Under the pieces are notes generated by a model. The model did not search any database. It was not told where the DNA came from and was given only the letters and a program-made list of their open reading frames with translations. A stretch of DNA of 64,000 nt, taken from contig JAEPDS010000022.1 of the NCBI GenBank assembly GCA_016842065.1, positions 1 through 64,000 on the forward strand. The letters are read 5' to 3'. The stretch comes from Candidatus Thiodiazotropha sp. 'RUGA'. Lineage in GTDB: Bacteria; Pseudomonadota; Gammaproteobacteria; Chromatiales; Chromatiaceae. The translations under genes and the position numbers were made by a program. This document shows positions 36,405 through 43,672 of this stretch, in pieces (within the stretch, counting starts at the first letter, position 1; each line of letters opens with the position of its first letter).

Positions 36405-37274
36405 CTAGTCAGTTGCGATCATTTGGGTCATTAGTTCATTTCTTTTTGTTGTGTTTGCCAATGCGCGTATGCCATTGAACAGGGAATCAGGGTAATGATC
36501 AAAACCATCCAGTTTGAGTCGAGCAAGAAGGCGTTTACCGATTGGATCCTGGTCCATGTCTTCAAGTGTTTGTTTCATTAATTTAACGGTTGCAGAATCC
36601 ACGCCTAAGCGAGAAACGATAGGTGGAAAACCAAAACCAGGAGATTTGTTGATGATGCGGGTCTGTTGCGTGATGTCCGGCCTGAAGATGGCAAGATATT
36701 CCCAGATATAGGAGTCGACCGCCCCGCCATCGGCTACCTGTTCAGAGACCGCTTGCACTGTCTCGGCGTGATTGAAGGTGAAAAAAGAGTGACGAAAAAA
36801 GCTTTCGGTACCCTTATTATGTTCTGTTATCAGGCTTAGGGGATAGAGAAATCCTGAATTTGAGTCCGGGTCGGAAAAGGCGAAAATCTTGTCTTGAAGA
36901 TCTGTAAATCGTGTATAGGGGCTGGAATGGTGGACGATGATATAGGAGTGATATCGAGGTGCTCCACGATAGACAGGTACTGTCAAAAGCGCTAAGGATT
37001 CGGGGGTTCTTTTTTGAACATAGGGATAGCCACAGATCCAGGCGAATTCAATGCCTCCAGCGGTTACCAGATCCATCACTTCACGATATGATTTCCTGAG
37101 TACAAACTCTATCTGGCGACCCATCTTTTGTTCAAGGTATTGGCTCCACTGATCAAGGAATCTGAGATTTTCGGTAAGTACTACAGCCGTTAAGCCAAAG
37201 CGGATAGGCTGTTCTGGTGTGGCCGCATAGGTAGGTGGGAGCCACAACAGTAAACAAAAGTATATCAATCGCAC
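36405..37274 (-). CDS. PhnD-like periplasmic binding protein, probable signal input
   Basis: The 289-residue protein has a signal peptide (about 1-18, TYAAT) and the PhnD/TtrS-sensor pattern: FGLTAVVLTENLRFLDQW, EFAWICGYPYV, FSDPDSNSGFLYPL and VDSYIWEYLA. TtrS of Salmonella carries a PhnD-like domain fused to its kinase; here it is a separate protein, 31 nt upstream of the kinase gene. It likely binds the respiratory substrate or a related oxyanion. No transporter genes accompany it. It would be first in the operon with the kinase and regulator. Confidence 0.8.
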   Translation of the reverse strand: MRLIYFCLLLWLPPTYAATPEQPIRFGLTAVVLTENLRFLDQWSQYLEQKMGRQIEFVLRKSYREVMDLVTAGGIEFAWICGYPYVQKRTPESLALLTVPVYRGAPRYHSYIIVHHSSPYTRFTDLQDKIFAFSDPDSNSGFLYPLSLITEHNKGTESFFRHSFFTFNHAETVQAVSEQVADGGAVDSYIWEYLAIFRPDITQQTRIINKSPGFGFPPIVSRLGVDSATVKLMKQTLEDMDQDPIGKRLLARLKLDGFDHYPDSLFNGIRALANTTKRNELMTQMIATD

Positions 37275-37570
37275 ATGGACTCCTCATTTTCCAATTACTG
37301 GTAAGCTTTACCACCAGGGTTGATGCTGTACCTGTTTCGATCTGCACAGTATTTCTTGTTCGGATTGAAAAGCCGCAACGGCAACCTACCGTTGAGCTTT
37401 AACGAATATTGTCATCCAAGTACAAGATAATTTATTTATTATAATATTTATGGATGCTGCTTTATGATTCTCGGAACAGATCAATTGATTAACCATGAAG
37501 ATAGTATTAGCTGCTTTTTCGTAAAGAGTGAAGTGAGTTTTCTATCTGTCCCTCCAACATCATGCGTATT

Positions 37571-37586
37571 GTTACCTATCGGTAAC
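37571..37586. promoter_or_regulatory. Upstream activator palindrome 1
   Basis: GTTACCTATCGGTAAC is a 6-bp inverted repeat around 4 nt. The same arms and spacing recur at 37664-37678, about 93 bp to the right (about nine helical turns). The centre is about 165 bp upstream of the -24 element, a usual position for an NtrC-family enhancer site. The binding protein is inferred, not shown. Confidence 0.7.
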
Positions 37587-37662
37587 TTTGTACGTCCTTC
37601 TAGTGAACATAACTGTCTGAAATAAGTTAAGAAAAGCAGGTTAGTTACTAAAACTCGGGAAA

Positions 37663-37679
37663 CGTTACCATCAGGTAAC
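37663..37679. promoter_or_regulatory. Upstream activator palindrome 2
   Basis: CGTTACCATCAGGTAACG is a 7-bp inverted repeat around 4 nt, containing the same GTTACC and GGTAAC arms as the site at 37571. The first base of the motif is at 37663. It lies about 65 bp before the -24 element. Two like-spaced sites suggest cooperative binding by a dimeric regulator such as the product of 33510-34901. Confidence 0.7.
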
Positions 37680-37742
37680 GAAAGTCTTGGTCATCTCTAC
37701 GTCGATTGCTTTTATTTGTGGTTTTTCAGTCATCTGAGTGAT

Positions 37743-37757
37743 TGGCAAGCCTCTTGC
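37743..37757 (+). promoter_or_regulatory. Sigma-54 (-24/-12) promoter
   Basis: TTGGCAAGCCTCTTGC has the invariant GG (37744-37745) and GC (37756-37757) at the exact spacing of the consensus TGGCAC-N5-TTGC. Transcription would start near 37769, leaving a leader of about 55 nt before the ATG at 37825. Presence of a sigma-54 activator gene next door supports it. Confidence 0.75.
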
Positions 37758-37824
37758 TGTACCACTTTCGAAGAATAAATAGAAAAACAGTGAACATTTC
37801 ACAGCATTGGTATGGGAGGAGTGG

Positions 37825-39408
37825 ATGACTATAAGTGGTGGCAGTGGTGATGGGTTACATGTGACCTGGAGACTGTTATTGCTTCTATTCACTGTTGTCG
37901 CTGTAGCGCTCTTTATTGCTTATCAGGGGGTTGAGTATTACACCTCACAGTCCTCTTTTTGTGGTGGTAGTTGTCACACCATGACAGAGCAGTATGAAGC
38001 CTGGAAGAGTGATTATCATCATAAAGAAAACAATCCCAACGGGATGCAGGCGGATTGTATTGATTGCCACTTTCTGCCGGGTGAGCATAAGTCATTGAAG
38101 GCAAAGTATGAGGGTTTACGCCATCTTGCAGCTTATCTATACGACCCTAAAGCTCCACTACCTATTCGGCCGGTAATTCAGGATGGGGCCTGCCTACAGT
38201 CAGGTTGTCATAATCAGAAGAAGCTGGCACAGAAAGAGATAGCGATGACGGAAAATGTTCGTTTTAAGCATGCAGTACATCTTGGAGACAAGGCGCTTGA
38301 TGGAGACAAGATCACTTGTGATACATGTCATTTCAAAACGACAGAAAAAAAACATTTCGAGGTGCCGTATGAGATCTGCTTTCTTTGTCACTTAAAACTC
38401 CAAAAACCCACGCTTGAAATAGCCAGAATGGGTGAGTGCTGTGAAGATGGCAGTTATCAAAAGATCAGTTTTGCAGGTAAACCATCTGTGAACTTCAACG
38501 AGGGTAAATCCCGGTGCGATATCTGTCATACAATCCCTACAAGCTCATTACAGAGCCAGTTGCAGGTTGATGATGATACGACGACAAAGAAACCGATTAC
38601 CCATCAGACCATACAGCAGGCGGATGTTGCCTGTGAGAGCTGCCATTTTGAGGTGGTAAAAGGTCACGGCGAGATCGAAACAGGAAATGTGGTCTCGAAT
38701 GGATGTCTGACCTGTCACAATCGGAGTCAAACGCTACTGGCTTCTGCGAGCGACCGGTCATTGATGCATGGCAAGCATATACCAGACAAGGCCGACTGCT
38801 TTGACTGTCATAGTGTAGTTGAACACAGAAACAGAACGGATCATCTTGACTTTGTGCGGGAGGATTGTCAGCTATGTCATGTCAATCAACATAAGTATCA
38901 GAAACTCCTCCTCTCCGGCGCGCCTGTAGACAGTGAAATTTCCGGCGCGCCACATCTAATGTACGAGGTCAATGTCAATTGTATGGCCTGTCACCTTAAA
39001 AAGGCAGTGAGTCGTGGTCACGATGTTAGAACTGCTGCCGGAGATACCTGTGCGGCCTGTCATACAGAGCAGCACTACAAAATGCTCGATGATTGGAAAA
39101 GTCAATTAACGAGAGAAGTCGAAAGTGCAGAGGAGGTTGAAGCTGAGGCGATTCAACTTCTTACTGCATCAAGAGGCAGTCTAAGCCAGCAGCAGCTGAA
39201 TCAAGCTGAAGAGATGATCGCAAAGGGGAGTGAGCTGCTCAATGTTGTCCGAGTCGGTAATGGTGTGCATAACAAGAAGTACGCAATCACCATACTTGAT
39301 GGTGCGTTTGGCAATTTCGAAGACACTATTGAGCTGATTAAAGGAGCAGTGGTAATTGACCAGGGAGTGTCTCAAGCGCCATTAACAAGTTCGGAGGTGA
39401 TGAGATGA
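37825..39408 (+). CDS. Membrane-anchored multihaem cytochrome c, 12 haem motifs (NapC/NirT-like N-terminus)
   Basis: This 527-residue protein has one membrane anchor (about 14-34). Ten CXXCH motifs follow, with first Cys at residues 78, 165, 185, 231, 270, 294, 325, 348, 386 and 409. There is also a CX3CH at 46-51 and a CX4CH at 123-129, so up to 12 haems. The first motif is followed by HTM as in NapC/NrfH quinol dehydrogenases, where Met can ligate haem. The haem-free C-terminal 110 residues are helical. It probably takes electrons from quinol and passes them to the ferredoxin and molybdo-subunit encoded next. The ATG at 37825 has GGGAGGAG upstream; an in-frame TTG at 37807 lies before that site. 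Confidence 0.85.
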   Translation: MTISGGSGDGLHVTWRLLLLLFTVVAVALFIAYQGVEYYTSQSSFCGGSCHTMTEQYEAWKSDYHHKENNPNGMQADCIDCHFLPGEHKSLKAKYEGLRHLAAYLYDPKAPLPIRPVIQDGACLQSGCHNQKKLAQKEIAMTENVRFKHAVHLGDKALDGDKITCDTCHFKTTEKKHFEVPYEICFLCHLKLQKPTLEIARMGECCEDGSYQKISFAGKPSVNFNEGKSRCDICHTIPTSSLQSQLQVDDDTTTKKPITHQTIQQADVACESCHFEVVKGHGEIETGNVVSNGCLTCHNRSQTLLASASDRSLMHGKHIPDKADCFDCHSVVEHRNRTDHLDFVREDCQLCHVNQHKYQKLLLSGAPVDSEISGAPHLMYEVNVNCMACHLKKAVSRGHDVRTAAGDTCAACHTEQHYKMLDDWKSQLTREVESAEEVEAEAIQLLTASRGSLSQQQLNQAEEMIAKGSELLNVVRVGNGVHNKKYAITILDGAFGNFEDTIELIKGAVVIDQGVSQAPLTSSEVMR

Positions 39409-39423
39409 ACAGGAGAGAACACG

Positions 39424-40278
39424 ATGAGTGATAGAAAAACATCCGATATCAGTCGGCGAAAATTCTTAACTGATGCTGGGGCAGCAGCAGCTGGGGTTGC
39501 CGCAGTGGCAGCACCTGGCGTAAGCCTTCATGCAGCAGAAGGAAAGAAAGCTCCGCGCTGGGGAATGGTTATGGACCTGCGACGGTGTATAGGATGCAGG
39601 GCCTGTACAGTTGCCTGTAAATCGGAAAATAGGGTCTCACTTGGTCGATTCAGAGCCGTTATACAAGAAAAAACCATGGGAACTTTTCCAAATACAAAGA
39701 AGGCGTTTTTACCTTTGATGTGTAATCACTGTGAAGGAAATAAGAAAGACGGTGTTCCTCCTTGTGTTAAAGCGTGTCCAGAGTATCCTGGCGAGCGAGC
39801 CAAGTTCAAGACAGCTGATGGTAAGACCATACGTTACCGTAGTGGTGCAACCTATAAGCGACCGGATGGCTTGATCCTGATCGATAAGGAGAAGTGCATC
39901 GGTTGTGGAAAATGTATTGATGCCTGCCCATATGGTGTTCGATCATTCGATCCATTTGTAAAGGCCGGCGGTGATCCCACCAAGCAGGCAGCAGACAAAT
40001 GCGACATGTGCGCTCATCGAGTGGATAACGGCGTTGAACCGTCCTGTGTCAATACCTGTCAAGGTCGAGCTCGAATATTTGGCGATCTAAATGATCCAGA
40101 CAGTCAGGTGTCCAAGCTTGTCAAAGAGCATAATCTGGCTACACCTGACAATGTACTGCTTCATGAGAAAGGTACCAATCCTCAGGTGTTTTATATCGAT
40201 CCCGATAACATATTAAAAACACTCTATACACAACGAAAGAAGGGTAAACTGGATCATTTTGTGGATCAGATCGTGTAA
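39424..40278 (+). CDS. Tat-exported ferredoxin-type electron transfer subunit (TtrB/PsrB-like)
   Basis: The 284-residue protein has a twin-arginine signal (SRRKFL, Arg11-Arg12) and Cys patterns for four 4Fe-4S clusters: CIGCRACTVAC (from Cys55), CNHCEGNKKDGVPPCVKAC, CIGCGKCIDAC and CDMCAHRVDNGVEPSCVNTC. MVMDLRRCIGC resembles tetrathionate reductase subunit B. It would relay electrons between the multihaem cytochrome and the catalytic subunit in the periplasm. It follows the cytochrome by 15 nt. Confidence 0.92.
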   Translation: MSDRKTSDISRRKFLTDAGAAAAGVAAVAAPGVSLHAAEGKKAPRWGMVMDLRRCIGCRACTVACKSENRVSLGRFRAVIQEKTMGTFPNTKKAFLPLMCNHCEGNKKDGVPPCVKACPEYPGERAKFKTADGKTIRYRSGATYKRPDGLILIDKEKCIGCGKCIDACPYGVRSFDPFVKAGGDPTKQAADKCDMCAHRVDNGVEPSCVNTCQGRARIFGDLNDPDSQVSKLVKEHNLATPDNVLLHEKGTNPQVFYIDPDNILKTLYTQRKKGKLDHFVDQIV

Positions 40279-40310
40279 TCCCTGTGAGCTTGTATTGGAG
40301 AGGAATTGAT

Positions 40311-42833
40311 ATGAAAAAATTAAATCGTCGTGGTTTTATGAAACTGGCTGCAGGCAGCAGCTGTGCAATGGCAGCAGGGTTGGGCTTTACTCAAAAAACA
40401 CTGGCCGGATCGATCAAGCTGCAGGAAGGCGGGCGTGATTTTTCTCCCACAACGAAGAAGGAGCTTCAAGCAATCCCTACAGCTTGCTGGCAGTGCGTCA
40501 CGCGCGATGCGATGATCGGTTTTGTCGAGGATGGTCGTGTGGTGAAGTTGGAGGGGCATCCGGATTCTATCCGGACTTTGGGTAAACTTTGCGCCAAGGG
40601 ACAGGCTGGTATAAATCATGTGTATTTTCCGGATCGCATACTCTATCCGATGTTGCGTGTTGGTAAGCGTGGTGAGCACAAATGGAAACGGATTTCTTGG
40701 GATGATGCTCTGGACTTGATGGCATCAAAGTTAAAGCCGCTGCTTGATGCAGGTACACCTGAGCTGTTCATGTATCAGTACGGACGCCATAAGGGCAGTC
40801 AATCTTCGATCATGCATGACTTCATGGATGCCTTCGGTTCACAAACCATCGGCACCCACACATCAGTATGTGAGGGACCCAAGTGGGTTGGGCAGGAGAG
40901 TCTGTGGGGAGGCATGTACGATAATTGGGACTACGATCATACCGATTTCGTGGTCAATTTCGGCTCCAATCAGTTCGAGACCCATACCAACCACATTCCG
41001 ACGTCACAGCGCCTGATCCGGGCTATGGTTGAACGAAATGTACCGCTATATACTTTCGATGTGCGGCTTTCAAATACCGCTGCCAAGTCCACTGAATGGA
41101 TTCCTATCAAGGTCGGTAAGGACGGTTTGGTGATGTTGTCGATGGTCAATGTGATCATGAACGAAGGCCTTTTTAGAAAGGATCACCTGAAATACATGCG
41201 AGTTTCACCGGATTATCATGCGACTGAAAGTGAAAAAATAGCCGCTATTAAAGAGCATGTGGCCAAGTTTACCCCGGAATATGCTGAAAAAGAGAGTGGG
41301 GTGCCGGCTGATAAACTCAGACAGATTGCCCGAGGATATGCAAAAGCAAAATCGGCCTGCCTCATCGGCTATCGTGGTACGGTCATGCATTACCACGGAG
41401 CTGACCAGGAGCGTGCAGCAATGCTGCTGTCTGCGATTACCAATAACCTTGACAGAAAAGGCGGTCGGATCATGGGTGTCGGTGCTGGATGGAAGCATCC
41501 GCATTCACAAAAAGCCAAAATACAGAGGGGGCTTGATATCGTAAACGGTTTTCCTGGAGAGGCTGCTTTCCCCACACATCAATGCAGCCAGCAGAATCTT
41601 CCGATGATCAAGGATGGTCAAAATGGGCGACCGAAAGTCTACTGGTCGAGTTGTAATAATCAAGCCTTCATTAATGGCAATAACGTAGAAGCGGAAGCTG
41701 TTCTGAAAGATGAGAGCCTGATACCTTTCTACGTGAATACAAACATTGTCTATGACGAATCATCTCAATACGCCGATCTCATCTTGCCGGATGTTACCTA
41801 TCTGGAACGCTGGGATTATGAGGATATGGTGTCACCAACCGGGGTTGCAGAGTACTACATTCGTCAGCCCTTGATAAAGCCACTTGGCGAGTCGCGGGAT
41901 CAGGGTGAAGTATTTGCCGGTCTGGCGGAACGGTTAGGTATTAAACTTGCGTACTCAACCAAGGAGGACTATGTCCGGCAATCTTGTGAGATGACACCCG
42001 GTGTCAAAGAGGCTGGTGGTTTTGAGTACATGAAAAAGCATGGTGTCTGGCACGATAAGAATGCCAAACCCAATTATGGTTTTTATGAAGCCAAAGTGGA
42101 TGTAACTGGAGACGGGATTATTCTCGATGATAAGACCGGCGTTTATTGGAACTATAAGAAAGCAGGGGTGACTGAGGCTGAAGCCAGAAGTAAAGGCTAT
42201 CTTGGAGTAGAGGGTGCCAAAAATGCCTATGTAGCTCAAGACATTGAAGGTACGCCACGCAAGGCCTATCCTCCGAACACATCGTTTGTGAAATCCGGAT
42301 TGCTAGATTTCTACTCCGATAATTTTGCGGCAAAGGGATTTCCGGCATTCCCCACCTACACGCCTGTACCTGAGCATCAGAAGATGGGCAAGGATGACTT
42401 GCATCTGACCACCTATAAAGTTGCTGTACATACTCACTCACGTACAGCTCATTGTAAGTGGCTTTCCGAGATAAAGCATGATAATCCGGCATGGATCAAC
42501 AGCAGAACCGCTGCTGAGCGGGGTATTAAAGAGGGTGATCTAATCAAGGTTGCCAGTGACCTCGGTGAGATAACTACAACTGCACACGTTACCGAGGGCA
42601 TAATTCCCGGCATAGTTGCTATCTCACACCACTTTGGGCGTCAGCAGTCGGGTATCTACGGTTCAGGGAAAAAATCACCCACTCCAGGAGGGGCTGCAGC
42701 AGATCCGGATGTTGCTAATAAGTGGTGGGACAAACACGGCATTCATCCTAACACGATCATTCCAAACAGTTCGGATCCGATCAGTGGTGGGCAACGGTGG
42801 ATGGATACGGTTGTCAAGGTTGTCAAAGCGTAA
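40311..42833 (+). CDS. Periplasmic molybdopterin oxidoreductase, catalytic subunit (Psr/Phs/Ttr/Arr-like)
   Basis: The 840-residue protein has a twin-arginine signal (NRRGFMKLA). The Fe-S motif is Cys59-X2-Cys62-X3-Asp66-X27-Cys94: spacing is canonical but the third Cys is Asp (codon GAT at 40506). The Mo ligand is Cys187 in HTSVCEGPK, as in polysulfide, thiosulfate, tetrathionate, arsenate and selenite reductases, unlike the Ser or Asp of DMSO and nitrate reductases. ISWDDAL, YADLILPD and a C-terminal dinucleotide-binding domain follow. The start at 40311 has GGAGAGGAA upstream. The substrate cannot be assigned; nearby sulfur genes hint at a sulfur oxyanion, but arsenic or selenium compounds or an oxidative direction remain possible. 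Confidence 0.9.
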   Translation: MKKLNRRGFMKLAAGSSCAMAAGLGFTQKTLAGSIKLQEGGRDFSPTTKKELQAIPTACWQCVTRDAMIGFVEDGRVVKLEGHPDSIRTLGKLCAKGQAGINHVYFPDRILYPMLRVGKRGEHKWKRISWDDALDLMASKLKPLLDAGTPELFMYQYGRHKGSQSSIMHDFMDAFGSQTIGTHTSVCEGPKWVGQESLWGGMYDNWDYDHTDFVVNFGSNQFETHTNHIPTSQRLIRAMVERNVPLYTFDVRLSNTAAKSTEWIPIKVGKDGLVMLSMVNVIMNEGLFRKDHLKYMRVSPDYHATESEKIAAIKEHVAKFTPEYAEKESGVPADKLRQIARGYAKAKSACLIGYRGTVMHYHGADQERAAMLLSAITNNLDRKGGRIMGVGAGWKHPHSQKAKIQRGLDIVNGFPGEAAFPTHQCSQQNLPMIKDGQNGRPKVYWSSCNNQAFINGNNVEAEAVLKDESLIPFYVNTNIVYDESSQYADLILPDVTYLERWDYEDMVSPTGVAEYYIRQPLIKPLGESRDQGEVFAGLAERLGIKLAYSTKEDYVRQSCEMTPGVKEAGGFEYMKKHGVWHDKNAKPNYGFYEAKVDVTGDGIILDDKTGVYWNYKKAGVTEAEARSKGYLGVEGAKNAYVAQDIEGTPRKAYPPNTSFVKSGLLDFYSDNFAAKGFPAFPTYTPVPEHQKMGKDDLHLTTYKVAVHTHSRTAHCKWLSEIKHDNPAWINSRTAAERGIKEGDLIKVASDLGEITTTAHVTEGIIPGIVAISHHFGRQQSGIYGSGKKSPTPGGAAADPDVANKWWDKHGIHPNTIIPNSSDPISGGQRWMDTVVKVVKA

Positions 42834-42862
42834 GTTTGATTGTATCTAATCGGAGGGTTGAG

Positions 42863-43516
42863 ATGGGAACTGACTGGAAAGAGTTGGCTTCGGGTGCAAA
42901 ATCAAGAAGCGATATATATGGTCTGTTGAGCGCAGTTTACCGTGAGGAACCCACCGAGACCCTGATCAAACAGATGAAAGGTCCCCAGTTGCTGGGGGCC
43001 TTCACCAGTTTGGGTGTCAAATTAGGTGAGCGGTTCTATACCGACCCTGAATCTGAGGTGGCGGAACAGTTGGCTATCGAATTTACTCGCTTGTTTATAG
43101 GGCCTGGCCCGCATATATCGCCCCATGAATCGGTTTTTGTCGATGCAGACGCTGGAGCAGGTGGACTGTGGGGAGTGCAAACCGTTGAAGTTAAGAAATT
43201 TATTGAAACAACTGGTCTCGATTATGACTTGGGATTTTGCGGTGTTCCCGACCACGTTAGTGTTGAGCTGGAGTTCATGCAGAAACTGAGTGAGTGGGAG
43301 GCGGATCAATGGTTACAAGAAGATCGCAAGAGTGCCGAATACTGTTTGACAGTACAGCGTATGTTTCTGGAAAAACATCTGCTTTGTTGGCTGGCACGCT
43401 TCTGTGATGAGGTAATGGATCAGGCAGAAATGCCTTTCTACCGAGCTATTGCAGATTTAACTAAAACTTATATGGAATATGAAAGGGAGAGTGTTGCAAC
43501 CTTGGCATCTGCCTAG
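42863..43516 (+). CDS. TorD/DmsD-family chaperone for the molybdoenzyme
   Basis: The 217-residue all-helical protein has the TorD-like pattern: an early YGLLSAVYREEP, a central FTRLFIGPGPHISPHESVF (the conserved P-H-ES region) and YDLGFCGVPDHVSVELEFM (DH-VS-ELEF). Such chaperones hold the Tat substrate until cofactor insertion. The start at 42863 has GGAGGG upstream. It is last in the operon; the next gene converges. Confidence 0.9.
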   Translation: MGTDWKELASGAKSRSDIYGLLSAVYREEPTETLIKQMKGPQLLGAFTSLGVKLGERFYTDPESEVAEQLAIEFTRLFIGPGPHISPHESVFVDADAGAGGLWGVQTVEVKKFIETTGLDYDLGFCGVPDHVSVELEFMQKLSEWEADQWLQEDRKSAEYCLTVQRMFLEKHLLCWLARFCDEVMDQAEMPFYRAIADLTKTYMEYERESVATLASA

Positions 43517-43672
43517 AGTGTAGTAATCCATTCTGATCGATAGCCTGATGAGCCCTGCCGATCTCAATGTACTCCTCCACAGTGCATGGGCGCTTATACT
43601 ATCCAGCTCGATTAGATAGCAGTAGCTGTGTCAGTGATGCTCTTTAATGGAGCGGCTTGAAAAGTGAGGCTA

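Larger units (their letters stand above)
37275..37824. promoter_or_regulatory. Divergent control region of the respiratory module
   Basis: This 550-base, A+T-rich, gene-free region lies between the binding-protein/kinase/regulator operon (leftward) and the cytochrome/molybdoenzyme operon (rightward). It holds two copies of a GTTACC-N4-GGTAAC palindrome and a -24/-12 promoter (listed separately). A looser TGGTA-N5-TACCA at 37299-37313 lies near the leftward gene and may be an operator of that operon. No coding sequence is credible here. Confidence 0.75.

Noticed and set aside
37299-37313. TGGTA-N5-TACCA as a third copy of the activator site
   Set aside because: Arms and spacing differ from GTTACC-N4-GGTAAC, so it is noted only as a separate possible operator.
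37275-43516. NrfD/TtrC-type membrane subunit or ABC permease belonging to the module
   Set aside because: I looked for one in all frames and found only the single-span cytochrome as a membrane component.
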